A DNA stretch of 46,370 nt from Candidatus Cryosericum hinesii (GCF_003570985.1 NZ_QXIW01000027.1:32359-78728), one strand, 5' to 3'. Positions 22,850-31,771 are shown, counted from the first letter of the stretch. Numbers and translations are program-made. Notes: generated from the sequence alone by a model not told the origin.

Positions 22850-25045
22850 CTATTTGAACCAATACCAGTACTGGACGTTCCAGACGTTGTAGACGGTAGC
22901 AGAGAAGAAGTGGTCGTAGCCCTTAATGCCCTTGCGGACTTCATCGGGATAGACACGCTGCTCAAGATAGAAGCATGGAAGGTCTGTGGCAAAGATATCC
23001 TGGATGTGAGAGTAGGCTTCCGTGAGAGCAGCTACCGTGGTGGCGTTCTGTGCGGCGTTGAGCCACTTGTCCATTTCGGGGCTGCTGTAGCGGTAGTTGT
23101 TCTGGCCGTTCATGCCGTTGGCTGCAGTCGGGATCTGATCGCTCCGGAAGGCGAGCACTGATCCAAACGCGTCATAATTGTCGAAACTGATACCGTGCAG
23201 GTTGATGATGAACGTGCCGGCAGTGGCTGCATCCAGGATGCCATTGAAGTCCGCCGGACCCTGTTCGATCGTGATACCGAGCTTGGCGAGCATGGGCTGC
23301 ATGAGGGTGACTTCACGTTCACGGAAGGTGGCGCCCTCCGAATACGGGATCTTCAGGTCAGCTGCGGTGCCATCGGGAAGGGTGCGCTCCGTCTTGGCAG
23401 CGTTCCACTTCCAGCCGGCCGCGTCCAAGAGCGCGTTTGCCTTGTCCGGGTCGTACGCATACACAGAGAGAACAGGCTTGAAGTAGATGGAGCCAGAGGA
23501 CAGAGGGGAAAGGACGGCGTCAGTGCCGACCATGGCCTTCTGGGTGATGAGTTTGCGGTCGATACCGTAGTAGAAGGCCTGGCGGACGCGTACGTCCTTG
23601 AACCAGTTGGAGGTCAGGTTCCACTCCATGATACCAGAGGTCGTTCCCTTGTTATAGTAGACGTCAAATTTGTTGCCCATCTTGGCTTCGAACTGTTGAG
23701 CAAGGTCAAGGGGCAGTGACTCGGAGGAGACGTCGATCGTGCCGGTCAGCATGTTGATCAGCAGGGTGTTGGTGTTGCTGATGAACCGCTCGGTGATAGT
23801 ATCCAGGGCAGGCTGACCGCCGAACCAGTTCTTGTTGGCGACAAGGGTCATATACTGGCCTTGGACGTTGGTCTTGACGGTGTATGGGCCACAGTAGACG
23901 GGGTTGTTGTTGAAGTCAGAGGTGTTGATGCTCTTGGGATCCTTGGTGAACAGAGGTCCCAGGATATGCTGCGGATAGATGGTCCAGCCCACGGGGATAT
24001 AGGGATCCCATGACTTCCAGGTGATGCGGCACGTGTAGGTGTCGATCTTCTGGATATTGGTGACGAGGTCCATAGGTGAGCGGGACACGACCTGGATAGC
24101 GTCGCTCATGTACAACTTGTGTGAGAAGATATAGTCGTCGATCGTCACGGGCTGGCCGTCGGACCACGTCATGCCCTTGCGGATCTCCACGTCGGAGATG
24201 ACAGTACCGTCAGCATTGCGGATGAGGTGCTTGTTCGCAAGCGTCGGAACGTACTTGGCCATCTCGGGATAGAGGACGCCGTAGGGGGTCACCGAGACGA
24301 GACCACTCGCCAGGAAAGTCACGGCCTTCAGCGTGTAGGCGGAGTCGGAAATAAGCGGGAACAGGTTCTCGGGAGCATTCTCCTCAGCCAGCGTAATGGT
24401 TTTCTTGCCGCTGCCAGGAGGCGTTATAGTGTTGTAGATAGCGAACGCACAGTCGCCACGGGTGGCAGACAAGGTGGGGTTCAGGTTGCGGGACTTGTCC
24501 CATGTCAAAACTTGGACACGCGGACGGACGGCGATGGTGACGGCGCCAATCGCGTAGGTGCCGATCGAAGGTTCGTCGTTGGCGAAAGCGACAGGCTCCT
24601 TGATGGTATTGGCCTCAGCTGCCATGCCGAGGACACGGACCAGCAGGACAGCCATGTCCTGACGCTTGATCTGAGCGGCGGGTGCAAACTTGCCACCGCC
24701 GATTCCCTGGATGTAGCCAGCCTTGGCGGCGGCTTCAACGTAACCATATGACCACCGGGATGCTGCAACATCGGTGAATGTGGGGCTGGCGGGTTTCACC
24801 AAGGCGAGACCCTTGGCGACAACGATCATCTTGGCGAATTCTTCGCGGGTGACCTTGCCCTCGGGCTTGAAGGTACCATCGGCGTAACCAGCGAGCACTT
24901 TCTTCGAGGCCAGGGCGGTGATCTCATCAAATGCCCAGTACGAGGCTGCGACGTCTTTGAAGCCAGCAGCGTTTGCGGTCAGCACTGGAGAGCAGACGGC
25001 AATCAGCATAACAACTGCAACAACGATAGATAAGAATCTCCTCAT
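22850..25045 (-). CDS. Family 5 solute-binding protein with N-terminal S-layer-homology domains
   Basis: The product has 731 residues. It starts at the ATG preceded by AAGGAAGGAG and followed by a signal peptide (MRRFLSIVVAVVMLIA..., cleavage after ANA). Two clear SLH domains follow: FKDVAASYWAFDEITALASK with VTREEFAKMIV, and FTDVAASRWSYGYVEAAAKA with IKRQDMAVLLVRVL. A degenerate third is cut short. From about residue 210 comes SBP_bac_5: LYPEMAKYVPTLANK, VEIRKGMTWSDGQPVTIDDYIF, VRQAFYYGIDRKLI and LLDAAGWKWN. SLH domains bind secondary cell-wall polymers, so this receptor is probably wall-anchored rather than a lipoprotein. No permease or ATPase genes adjoin it, so it must share a transporter encoded elsewhere. 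Confidence 0.92.
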   Translation of the reverse strand: MRRFLSIVVAVVMLIAVCSPVLTANAAGFKDVAASYWAFDEITALASKKVLAGYADGTFKPEGKVTREEFAKMIVVAKGLALVKPASPTFTDVAASRWSYGYVEAAAKAGYIQGIGGGKFAPAAQIKRQDMAVLLVRVLGMAAEANTIKEPVAFANDEPSIGTYAIGAVTIAVRPRVQVLTWDKSRNLNPTLSATRGDCAFAIYNTITPPGSGKKTITLAEENAPENLFPLISDSAYTLKAVTFLASGLVSVTPYGVLYPEMAKYVPTLANKHLIRNADGTVISDVEIRKGMTWSDGQPVTIDDYIFSHKLYMSDAIQVVSRSPMDLVTNIQKIDTYTCRITWKSWDPYIPVGWTIYPQHILGPLFTKDPKSINTSDFNNNPVYCGPYTVKTNVQGQYMTLVANKNWFGGQPALDTITERFISNTNTLLINMLTGTIDVSSESLPLDLAQQFEAKMGNKFDVYYNKGTTSGIMEWNLTSNWFKDVRVRQAFYYGIDRKLITQKAMVGTDAVLSPLSSGSIYFKPVLSVYAYDPDKANALLDAAGWKWNAAKTERTLPDGTAADLKIPYSEGATFREREVTLMQPMLAKLGITIEQGPADFNGILDAATAGTFIINLHGISFDNYDAFGSVLAFRSDQIPTAANGMNGQNNYRYSSPEMDKWLNAAQNATTVAALTEAYSHIQDIFATDLPCFYLEQRVYPDEVRKGIKGYDHFFSATVYNVWNVQYWYWFK

Positions 25046-25247
25046 GTAAGTCTCCTTCCTTAGTAGAGTAGTTGCTGAAGACGATTTCAGGTGGAGCAGT
25101 GGTTGGCAAGCACCTCCTTCTTCGCGGGTAGTCATAGCATTACTCAATCACGGTTACCAATTGGCAAAGATACGCCAACAGACTCTACACATCATGCACG
25201 TTCTGTTGCACCACGACGCACGGCAAGGCACGTCAACGTCTACCTGA

Positions 25248-25275
25248 ACATTACACGAACGGCTTTTTTTGTCAA
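25248..25275 (-). promoter_or_regulatory. Promoter of the SLH-binding-protein gene
   Basis: TTGACA (25275-25270), a 16-nt spacer and TAATGT (25253-25248). The leader to the ATG at 25045 would be about 195 nt. It has no obvious riboswitch fold and does not resemble the leader shared by the other two binding-protein genes. The rest of 25046-25334 holds no gene. Confidence 0.6.
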
Positions 25276-25334
25276 GCAACAGGTGATGGCTCTGAGCACT
25301 GAATCCGACAACTGGTTTCACAGAAAATAGTCAA

Positions 25335-26804
25335 TTAGACCTTGCTTTCCTGCTGTTCCTTGCGCCACTTGAAGAAGTCGAGTGCCACCTGAGGAAAAAT
25401 AGCATAGGACAGGACGTCTTCCTCCTGCTGGGTATACTCCTTGATCTCGTCGCGGAACTTGGCCATCTGAGGCTCGATCAGGTCCGCTGGACGGCAATCG
25501 ATGGTCGGTTCGTCGCCGATGATCAATTGCTTGATCTCGTTGGAGATCGGCACCGACGCGCGGCCATACTCGCCCTTGACGAGTGCCTTGGTCTCCTTGG
25601 TACACTGCACGTATCGGCCCATCATCACGTTGAACACGGCCTGCGTTCCGACGATCTGTGACGTAGGAGTGACGAGGGGCGGGTAGCCCAGGTCCGCGCG
25701 CACCCGTGGAACCTCCTTGAGAACCTCCTCGTACCGGTCGAGCATGTTGGCTTGCTTGAGCTGGCTGACCATATTGGAGATCATGCCTCCGGGCAGCTGG
25801 TAGATGAGCGCGTTCACGTCGACCCCCATCACTTTGGCGTCCAGCAGACCCGACTCCAGCGCCTTCTCGCGAACCGGGATGAAGAACTGTGCCACAACGT
25901 TCAGGGCTTCGAGGTCGATACCGGTGTCATATGGCGTGCCTTTGAGCGCTGCCACCATCGTCTCTGTACAAGGCTGGGAAGTCGCCATCGCGAAGGGCGA
26001 GATGGCGCAGTCGACCACGTCGGCCCCCGCCTCGATCCCCTTGAGGTATGACTGTCCAGCCAGACCCGTCGTATAGTGGCTGTGGATCTGGATGGGCAGG
26101 CTGGTCATCTTCTTGAGCGCTGCCACCAGGTCATACGTCGCATACGGGGTCAGCAGGCCGGCCATATCCTTGATGGCGAGGCTGTCCACACCCATCTGTT
26201 CGAGCTCGCGGGCGATACCCACGTACTTGTCGACCGTATACGTCGGGGCAATGGTGTAGACAATACACCCCTGTGCGTTCCCGCCCAGCTTCTTGGTCGT
26301 CCGGATGGCGCGTTCCACGTTGCGCATGTCATTCAGGGCGTCAAACACGCGAATGATGTCGATGCCGTTTTTGAGAGACTTTTCGACAAAGGCGTCCACG
26401 ACATCGTCGGCGTAGTTCTTGTAGCCGAGGACATTCTGGCCGCGCAGCAGCATCTGCAGCTTGGTATGCTTCATGGCATGGCGCACCGTGCGCAGACGTT
26501 CCCATGGGTCTTCGTGGAGGAAGCGCAGGCAGGAATCGAAGGTCGCCCCGCCCCACATCTCTATGGAGTGATACCCGACCGCGTCGATCGCCTCGAACGC
26601 AGGCTCCATCTCCTTCGTGGTCATGCGGGTGGCAATGAGTGACTGCTGCGCATCCCGGAGGACCGTCTCCATGATGCCGACCTTGTGAGCCGGAGCCATA
26701 CTGGAGGATGGAGATGTTAAGTCTGGTCTGCTTTCTGCACTGAGTTCCTCAATCTCGACGTCGAACGACTTACTACCGACGTTCATGCTGAACTTGTTTG
26801 ACAC
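25335..26804 (-). CDS. Carboxyltransferase subunit: oxaloacetate decarboxylase alpha / pyruvate carboxylase subunit B type
   Basis: The product has 489 residues from a GTG preceded by AGAGGGGG. The DRE-TIM barrel has metal ligands D51 (VLRDAQQSL), H241 and H243 (IHSHYTTG), and K212 (IKDMAGLL), the lysine that is carbamylated in transcarboxylase 5S. MWGGATFDSCLRFLHEDPWERL and VDCAISPFAMATSQP are family hallmarks. The C-terminal conserved carboxylase domain is present, but there is no biotinyl domain with its MKM motif. The partner biotin carrier must be a separate protein. The N-terminal 40 residues (FSMNVGSKSFDVEIEELS, then a Pro/Ser-rich linker) resemble the first strands of a biotin-carrier subunit. 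It moves CO2 between biotin and pyruvate/oxaloacetate. Confidence 0.92.
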   Translation of the reverse strand: MSNKFSMNVGSKSFDVEIEELSAESRPDLTSPSSSMAPAHKVGIMETVLRDAQQSLIATRMTTKEMEPAFEAIDAVGYHSIEMWGGATFDSCLRFLHEDPWERLRTVRHAMKHTKLQMLLRGQNVLGYKNYADDVVDAFVEKSLKNGIDIIRVFDALNDMRNVERAIRTTKKLGGNAQGCIVYTIAPTYTVDKYVGIARELEQMGVDSLAIKDMAGLLTPYATYDLVAALKKMTSLPIQIHSHYTTGLAGQSYLKGIEAGADVVDCAISPFAMATSQPCTETMVAALKGTPYDTGIDLEALNVVAQFFIPVREKALESGLLDAKVMGVDVNALIYQLPGGMISNMVSQLKQANMLDRYEEVLKEVPRVRADLGYPPLVTPTSQIVGTQAVFNVMMGRYVQCTKETKALVKGEYGRASVPISNEIKQLIIGDEPTIDCRPADLIEPQMAKFRDEIKEYTQQEEDVLSYAIFPQVALDFFKWRKEQQESKV

Positions 26805-26879
26805 GTGAACCCCCTCTGCAGCGATTTCTCCACCTCAAACCCGGCAGGACAACGTAGCCTCCACCTCCTGCTTTCTGTT

Positions 26880-26913
26880 ATTATACCCTATTGTGTCCCG
26901 ATATGGCACAATA
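26880..26913 (-). promoter_or_regulatory. Promoter of the carboxyltransferase gene with an inverted-repeat operator
   Basis: A perfect TATAAT (26885-26880) lies 18 nt from a fair -35, GTGCCA (26909-26904). The inverted repeat TATTGTG (26889-26895) and CACAATA (26907-26913) spans the spacer and -35. The half sites resemble Rex operators (TTGTG...CACAA), but the 11-nt gap is longer than the usual 8. Confidence 0.55.
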
Positions 26914-26978
26914 CTCCAGTCCACACGCACCAGGATGAAAACTCTCTGCCATCAAGGATCTACGAGAGCCCCAAATGC

Positions 26979-27004
26979 TCGACCCCCGCCGAAGCGGGGG
27001 TCGA
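26979..27004 (-). terminator. Hairpin with a UUCG tetraloop after the secreted repeat protein gene
   Basis: TCGACCCCCGC and its exact complement form an 11-bp stem (26979-26989 with 26994-27004). Read leftward, the loop is TTCG closed by a C-G pair, an exceptionally stable RNA tetraloop. The tail AGCATTTGGGG is only slightly T-rich. Confidence 0.6.
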
Positions 27005-27029
27005 CTTACGTCCTGCGAGGAAACGTGTA

Positions 27030-27875
27030 CTATGTATTGGACGGTGTAGGGAAGTCTGAGCTAGATCCTGGGCCCTTCATGCCGCCACCGAACCCACGAC
27101 CATCACCCCGGTCGCCACCCATGCCGCAACCTCCAAATCCTTTGCCACCAAGAGTTATGGTCTTGCCGTCTGCGCCGATAAACGAGGTAGCCATGATGGT
27201 GTTCGCGTCCGTCGGGGTCTTGAAGCCTTCGATCTTGACCGCATCGCCAACCTTCACGGTGATGTTGCTCGCGTCACGTCCGAGAACCACGGTCATGATG
27301 GTGCCGTCGGCCTGGTTGACCTTGATCGTCGCCATTGCCTTTGGAGTTTGCTTCGTTGTGTTACCAGTCAAGGGAGCCGTCGGGGTCGGCACGTTGACTT
27401 CAGTCACCGTTCCTGCGACGCTCACCGTCTCGATGTTGGGCGTTCCGTCGGCCTTGCGCAACGTGACGGTCTTGCCATCGGCGCCCGTGAACGTCCAGAC
27501 TTGCAGATTCTTGACGCTGTTCCGCGTTGCCGACGTCCCTTCGACGGTGACGATGTCACCGACCTTCATCGTGAGGCCTGAGGTCTCCTCGCGGCCAAGC
27601 CCAAGTGTGTAGACTGTCCCATCCGCGTTGTCCTTGATTTTCGCATAGCCCTCAGGCCCACGGCGGAACATGCCCATAATGCCGTGACTGGTCCCGGTCG
27701 TGCTTGCGGTCGAAACCTCCGTCACCGTGCCCGTCACCGATATAACATCGACACTGGTTCCTTGTGGCGTCGTCACGGTCCGTACCTTGGTCGCTGCTGA
27801 AGCTATGGCGATACCGCCTGTAAGGAGTCCGGCGATGACAACTGCCAGGACGACCCTGCCTATCGTTTTCCTCAT
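27030..27875 (-). CDS. Secreted protein with tandem DUF5666-like beta-barrel repeats and a Gly-rich tail
   Basis: The product has 281 residues, starting at the ATG with AAGGGAGA 6 nt upstream. The signal peptide MRKTIGRVVLAVVIAGLLTG ends near ASAA. Two homologous units follow, each about 95 residues: VISVTGTVTEV...YTLGLGREETSGLTMKVG, then VSVAGTVTEV...MTVVLGRDASNITVKVG. Each is followed by a GADGKTVTL-type strand. The alternating pattern resembles small OB-like DUF5666 domains. The C-terminus is GKGFGGCGMGGDRGDGRGFG with one cysteine. The function is unknown. It is probably an exported cell-surface protein. Confidence 0.72.
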   Translation of the reverse strand: MRKTIGRVVLAVVIAGLLTGGIAIASAATKVRTVTTPQGTSVDVISVTGTVTEVSTASTTGTSHGIMGMFRRGPEGYAKIKDNADGTVYTLGLGREETSGLTMKVGDIVTVEGTSATRNSVKNLQVWTFTGADGKTVTLRKADGTPNIETVSVAGTVTEVNVPTPTAPLTGNTTKQTPKAMATIKVNQADGTIMTVVLGRDASNITVKVGDAVKIEGFKTPTDANTIMATSFIGADGKTITLGGKGFGGCGMGGDRGDGRGFGGGMKGPGSSSDFPTPSNT

Positions 27876-27981
27876 AGTGTTCTCCCTTCTTACGGGGTCA
27901 CCCCCAGAGTGCGGCACCCACGGATGCTGCCACCTCTACTACAGTACAGGGAGGGGTTTCGTACGCGCTGTCCTGTGAAGA

Positions 27982-28017
27982 GCGCGGGCATCTGCCCTGA
28001 TATGGGTTTCCCCGCGC
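27982..28017 (-). terminator. Hairpin downstream of the dioxygenase gene
   Basis: GCGCGGG (27982-27988) pairs with CCCGCGC (28011-28017) around a 22-nt loop, starting 4 nt past the stop. TCTTCAC follows leftward. It is a plausible but weak terminator. Confidence 0.4.
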
Positions 28018-28020
28018 GGA

Positions 28021-28803
28021 CTACCCCACCCGGATGCACCGCATGGACAAGGAGGCATTCTGAAAACCCTCAAACACTGTGGTAAGCATGTCGTCGGACC
28101 TGCGCAATCCGGCGACGTACAGGAGGGGGATGTAGTGCTCGTCGGTCGGGACCGCCAACTCGGAGAACGGTGCCAACCGGTACCGGGTCAATTCCTCGAG
28201 GTGGTTAGATTCGACACACCCCGCAACCCAGCTATCAAACGACTGCGCCCACGTATACGCGGGAGCCTGCTCGTTGTCCAAGTCCACCAGCCCCAGGTTG
28301 TGGACCACATTCCCACTGCCGAGGATGAGGACTCCCTCGTCGCGCAGTGGAGACAGGCGTTTGCCCAACTCCATACGCTCTTCAGATGTAAGAGACACGT
28401 CGAGACTGATCTGGATCACGGGGATGAACGCCAAGGGATACATGTGGTGCTGGACAGACCATGCGCCATGATCCAGGCCGCGTTCCATGTCGCACGAGAC
28501 GACGCCCGGACCCAAGGCAGCACGGACTCTCTCCGCCATCTCGGGAGAGCCTGGACACGGATATCCGATATGATACAGCTCATCGGGAAAGCCACTAAAG
28601 TCGTGCATGGTCCGTGGCTGCCGTGTGCACGTCACCTGGGTTCCCCGTGTCTGCCAGTGAGCCGAGATCACGATGATGCCTGTGGGGTGCGGCAAGCTTC
28701 CGGACAAAGCCAACAAAGCCTCTGTGAACGTATTCCACTCGATAATATTCATGGGGGAGCCATGCGCCAGAAACAGCGCCGGCATCCGTTTTTTGTTCAT
28801 CAT
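28021..28803 (-). CDS. DODA/LigB-type extradiol ring-cleavage dioxygenase (YgiD-like)
   Basis: The product has 260 residues. The start is the ATG with GGAGGG 6 nt upstream. Metal-site histidines of the class III dioxygenase fold are visible: H14 in LFLAHGSPMN, H49 in IVISAHWQTRG, and a later NVVHNLG. DHGAWSVQHHMYPLAFIPVIQ is the conserved LigB-superfamily segment. Relatives include plant DOPA 4,5-dioxygenase and E. coli YgiD. The metal may be Zn or Fe. The substrate is unknown, and no aromatic-degradation genes lie nearby, so a housekeeping or stress role is as likely as catabolism. Confidence 0.9.
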   Translation of the reverse strand: MMNKKRMPALFLAHGSPMNIIEWNTFTEALLALSGSLPHPTGIIVISAHWQTRGTQVTCTRQPRTMHDFSGFPDELYHIGYPCPGSPEMAERVRAALGPGVVSCDMERGLDHGAWSVQHHMYPLAFIPVIQISLDVSLTSEERMELGKRLSPLRDEGVLILGSGNVVHNLGLVDLDNEQAPAYTWAQSFDSWVAGCVESNHLEELTRYRLAPFSELAVPTDEHYIPLLYVAGLRRSDDMLTTVFEGFQNASLSMRCIRVG

Positions 28804-28987
28804 GCCAGTCCCTCCATTCATCTGTCTCCAGGAACCTCCCGTTCCGTCCACGCACGCCAGTCCGCCGACGCGAACAGTGTCCCCTTGTTGTCGACAGCAA
28901 CTTTCCCCACAGATGCGATACAGGTCCTTCTGTCAGTATATGTAAGAGCGGGATGAGCTCCAGAAAACGAGCCGCACGTCCGGGGTT

Positions 28988-29509
28988 CTATGGAGTGGCA
29001 AACTCCGCGGTGAACGTGATCGTCTCTGCGGCCTGACCCAACTGCGAACCCAACGGTGCAACGCTGAGCAGCCTGGCATCAGGAGGTCCGCCACCGGTCA
29101 CAGTCAGGGTATAAACACCTGGGCGCACAAAGACTTCGTAGGGGACCATTGAGCCGGTCCACTGCTGCGCTCCATTCAACCGGAACGCGAGGCGTCCCGA
29201 CCATGCCGTCCCCTTCTGGGTCGCCTGGATGTGGACAACGGTTTCACCGTCCGGCGCCATGACGCGCCTGACCTGTCCGAAGAAAATGGGCAGTACCAAC
29301 CCCACGACAACGCAGAACGCCAGGAAGACCGGCAAGCCGCGCTTCGCCTTTGACAGTTCCCCTGAATCGCGCCAGCCGGAGCGTGCCTGTCCCGACCTGG
29401 CCGAAGGCGCCACCTTGTAGTGGGATCGACCACGATAACGGGCACCGTCTGCACTCCTGGATGGGCGAGGAGCTGTCGTGTATGAACTGCGTGACTTGTA
29501 GAATCTCAT
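28988..29509 (-). CDS. Small single-TM protein with an extracytoplasmic beta-domain
   Basis: The product has 173 residues. The first 57 residues are strongly basic and rich in Ser and Arg. A TM segment lies at about 60-79 (VFLAFCVVVGLVLPIFFGQV), followed by an outward domain of about 95 residues with alternating strands (TVVHIQATQKGTAWSGRLAF, YEVFVRPGVYTLTVTG). The latter resembles PEGA-like surface folds, but I cannot assign a family. No ribosome-binding site is obvious. It has its own promoter and lies downstream of the large toxin-like gene cluster. Confidence 0.65.
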   Translation of the reverse strand: MRFYKSRSSYTTAPRPSRSADGARYRGRSHYKVAPSARSGQARSGWRDSGELSKAKRGLPVFLAFCVVVGLVLPIFFGQVRRVMAPDGETVVHIQATQKGTAWSGRLAFRLNGAQQWTGSMVPYEVFVRPGVYTLTVTGGGPPDARLLSVAPLGSQLGQAAETITFTAEFATP

Positions 29510-29524
29510 CTATTCACCATTTTC

Positions 29525-29552
29525 AGTGTAGCAGGCTTCCAGGCGCTGCCAA
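29525..29552 (-). promoter_or_regulatory. Candidate promoter of the small single-TM protein gene
   Basis: TTGGCA (29552-29547), a 16-nt spacer, TGC plus TACACT (29530-29525, extended -10). The ATG is 15 nt further on, at 29509. Confidence 0.5.
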
Positions 29553-29568
29553 TCCTGGAGTAACGACA

Positions 29569-29599
29569 GACAGGGCCAGGCAGTGCGCCTGGCCCTGTC
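29569..29599 (-). terminator. 13-bp hairpin after the zinc-ribbon protein gene
   Basis: GACAGGGCCAGGC (29569-29581) and its exact complement (29587-29599), with a 5-nt loop. Reading leftward, TGTCGTTACTCC follows, so the T-tail is poor. It separates the 29651-34609 gene cluster from the small membrane-protein gene. Confidence 0.55.
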
Positions 29600-29650
29600 G
29601 AGGCAGTCCCTGAGTGTGAGACACTGCGGCTCTTCGGACGTGCCTCCCAC

Positions 29651-30844
29651 TCACAGCGGCCGACCGCACGAAGCACAGAACTTGGCTCCGGGTTTCAGCG
29701 GGGCGCCACAGCTGGGGCAGAATTTCGGCGTCTTCGCGGGCGCAGCATCCGCAGAGATCGTTTTCTCCCGCGATACGGCGGGTGAAAGAATAGTCTGTTT
29801 TGGCTTCACAAACGCCACCGCGGCACCAGCTTGCCGTTCGACGACTGTCCCGGACAGCAGCAGGTCCCCCATCTTCTGGGCATACTGTTCCAGTGACAGA
29901 GGCTGGTGATTGACCTGAAGAGTACCATCTTTCGTGTCGAAACGGAACCAGTGATTTGCCAGGCCGGTGGAAGCGATGTACCCCCGCTGGAGTGTCCGTG
30001 GACCGTCGGGACCAACTACATCCAGGCTGTAGCCACAACTGCTTACCCAGCTGCGCAGGAATTCCGACCCCATGTGTGTGCCTGCCTCGCCAAACAGGAG
30101 CACGGTATCAGTGCCACCGGCACGCTTGGCGCCGATCAGGAACCCTCGTTTCACTGCCTGCTCCAGACCATCGCTCCCCATTGTCCCAATGCTCTCGGCA
30201 AGGGTGGGACTCAGCACGAGCAACGACGGCAGAAGCCAGCGGATGTCCTGGCTGTGGATGGCAGCCTCCGCGCTGGATCTGAACTCCTCAGGGGTGATCA
30301 TCGGGTCGACTGTGCGCTTGTATGCCAGCATATCCTGGTACGCCGTTCGGCGGAACACGTCGACTGTGTGAAAAGCGGCCACAAGAGTTGACAGCGTGCA
30401 GGGTGGCGCCAGGTGGTTGGGCTCGCCTGCCTCGGTGTTCGTGCCTGTCTGGCGCGCCAACCATTCGGCATACGAACGCGGCGTATCGAAGAGACGAATG
30501 TCCCACTCGCCGTCACCGGGCGCTATTGCAACCATCATGTTTCCTGCGGCTCTGGATGCATAGACGCGGATACTTCCCAAAGGCGCCATGCCGCCACCCA
30601 CCAGCAGTTCCAGGCGCAGATCGGGCCGTGCCAGTACTCCGGCAGCCGTCACAAATGCCGCATCGGTCGCGAGCTGCTGCGCACCGTCACTCACGGTGCC
30701 CGAACCTGCGGTGTAGTCCGCCAATACCTCAGCAAACGGGGAGAACGAGGTCGTCTGCAAATGCAACTGATCGACAAGAATTGCCCCGAGGTCCGACGGA
30801 CGGACGGTGATGGTGGTCGTGCTATTGTCATGCTGAGTGTTCAT
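29651..30844 (-). CDS. Unrecognised protein with a C-terminal double-CxxC zinc ribbon
   Basis: The product has 397 residues. It starts at the ATG preceded by CAGGAGG, 16 nt inside the end of the upstream gene, so translation is coupled. Residues 1-340 form a soluble mixed alpha/beta region (TVRPSDLGAILVDQLHLQTT, LRLELLVGGGMAPLGSIRVY) that I cannot assign. A linker of about 30 residues leads to FCPSCGAPLKPGAKFCASCG, a zinc ribbon at the extreme C-terminus. There is no signal peptide or TM segment, so it is cytoplasmic. Position suggests a partner of the two genes upstream: an immunity, chaperone or scaffold role is conceivable but not shown. Confidence 0.7.
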   Translation of the reverse strand: MNTQHDNSTTTITVRPSDLGAILVDQLHLQTTSFSPFAEVLADYTAGSGTVSDGAQQLATDAAFVTAAGVLARPDLRLELLVGGGMAPLGSIRVYASRAAGNMMVAIAPGDGEWDIRLFDTPRSYAEWLARQTGTNTEAGEPNHLAPPCTLSTLVAAFHTVDVFRRTAYQDMLAYKRTVDPMITPEEFRSSAEAAIHSQDIRWLLPSLLVLSPTLAESIGTMGSDGLEQAVKRGFLIGAKRAGGTDTVLLFGEAGTHMGSEFLRSWVSSCGYSLDVVGPDGPRTLQRGYIASTGLANHWFRFDTKDGTLQVNHQPLSLEQYAQKMGDLLLSGTVVERQAGAAVAFVKPKQTILSPAVSREKTISADAAPAKTPKFCPSCGAPLKPGAKFCASCGRPL

Positions 30845-31763
30845 CGTTGTCGCCTCCTGCATTGTCATTGGTGGGCATCACAAGGTTCCAAAGTTCATCA
30901 GGGACTGGATCGGTGGGCACGGGTTGGCCCAGAGCGGCTTCTATTGCCTCCTGCGCGAACACGTCCGGCTCGTCCTCAGTGCGTATTCCATCAAAGAGCG
31001 TGCAGTCCAGACGACTGCCCTTCAAGACAAGGAACGGACACGGCCGCACATCGGAACGCAATGTCATTGACGTGTCGCCGGGTTGTATCCATAGAAGCTT
31101 CCCGGCCTCCATCCACGACTTCAGGTCAGCATCGCGATTGAGTGCGGCAGTGTCTCCATCACGGGACCATATCAGTACGCCCTGAGCATCGACGACTTCG
31201 TAGAAGTCGGTGCCCCACGTGTTGACACGGTGTGTTACCTGCTCAGGATGTTCAGCGAAGTAGGCGATCGTGTATCCCGTGTGCGGGCCGATTTGAACCT
31301 GGCTGACTACTGCACGAACCCCCGGCAGTGCCAGCAGGCGCGGCACCACATACGGGACCTCGGGGCCGGGTCGGACTTCGAACGGCGTCTTCTCAACAGA
31401 GTCTCCCACCTGAAGCGCTCCTGCAAGGCCGACGAAATCCGCTGGCAACTGCTGCAGCGGTCGCAATGGCTGGTTGTAGTTCCACCACAGCCCGTCCACC
31501 CCGACAATATCGATGGCATACTCCAGGAGGTCACCGCTCAGGGGACTCCTCGACAGTGTGACGATAGGCAGGGCAGCCAGATACTGTTCCCGCAGGCCGC
31601 CGATCTCTTCTCCGAGGGCGTTCAGTTCCTGCAGGACATCTGGTGACAGCTGATCCGGGTCCCTGTTCACCACCGCCAGCAGATCGCTCTGGCGGGCGTG
31701 TGCCACTGTGTGGCGTGCGAGCAGTTCAGCCCGCTCTGACACCGTCATTGTTGATTGTCGCAT
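30828..31763 (-). CDS. Unrecognised cytoplasmic protein, second gene of the toxin-like cluster
   Basis: The product has 311 residues, with AGGAGG 4 nt before the ATG and 8 nt after the stop of the 945-residue protein. An N-terminal helical segment (about 1-65, rich in Ala, Leu and Glu) precedes a beta-rich region with conserved-looking tryptophans (VDGLWWNYNQPLRPL, VNTWGTDFYEV, KLLWIQPGD). An acidic C-terminus ends it. No signal peptide, TM segment or catalytic motif is visible. Directly following a polymorphic-toxin-like gene is where an immunity gene usually lies, but at 311 residues this is large for one. The function is unknown. Confidence 0.7.
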   Translation of the reverse strand: MRQSTMTVSERAELLARHTVAHARQSDLLAVVNRDPDQLSPDVLQELNALGEEIGGLREQYLAALPIVTLSRSPLSGDLLEYAIDIVGVDGLWWNYNQPLRPLQQLPADFVGLAGALQVGDSVEKTPFEVRPGPEVPYVVPRLLALPGVRAVVSQVQIGPHTGYTIAYFAEHPEQVTHRVNTWGTDFYEVVDAQGVLIWSRDGDTAALNRDADLKSWMEAGKLLWIQPGDTSMTLRSDVRPCPFLVLKGSRLDCTLFDGIRTEDEPDVFAQEAIEAALGQPVPTDPVPDELWNLVMPTNDNAGGDNDEHSA

Positions 31764-31771
31764 GACACCTC

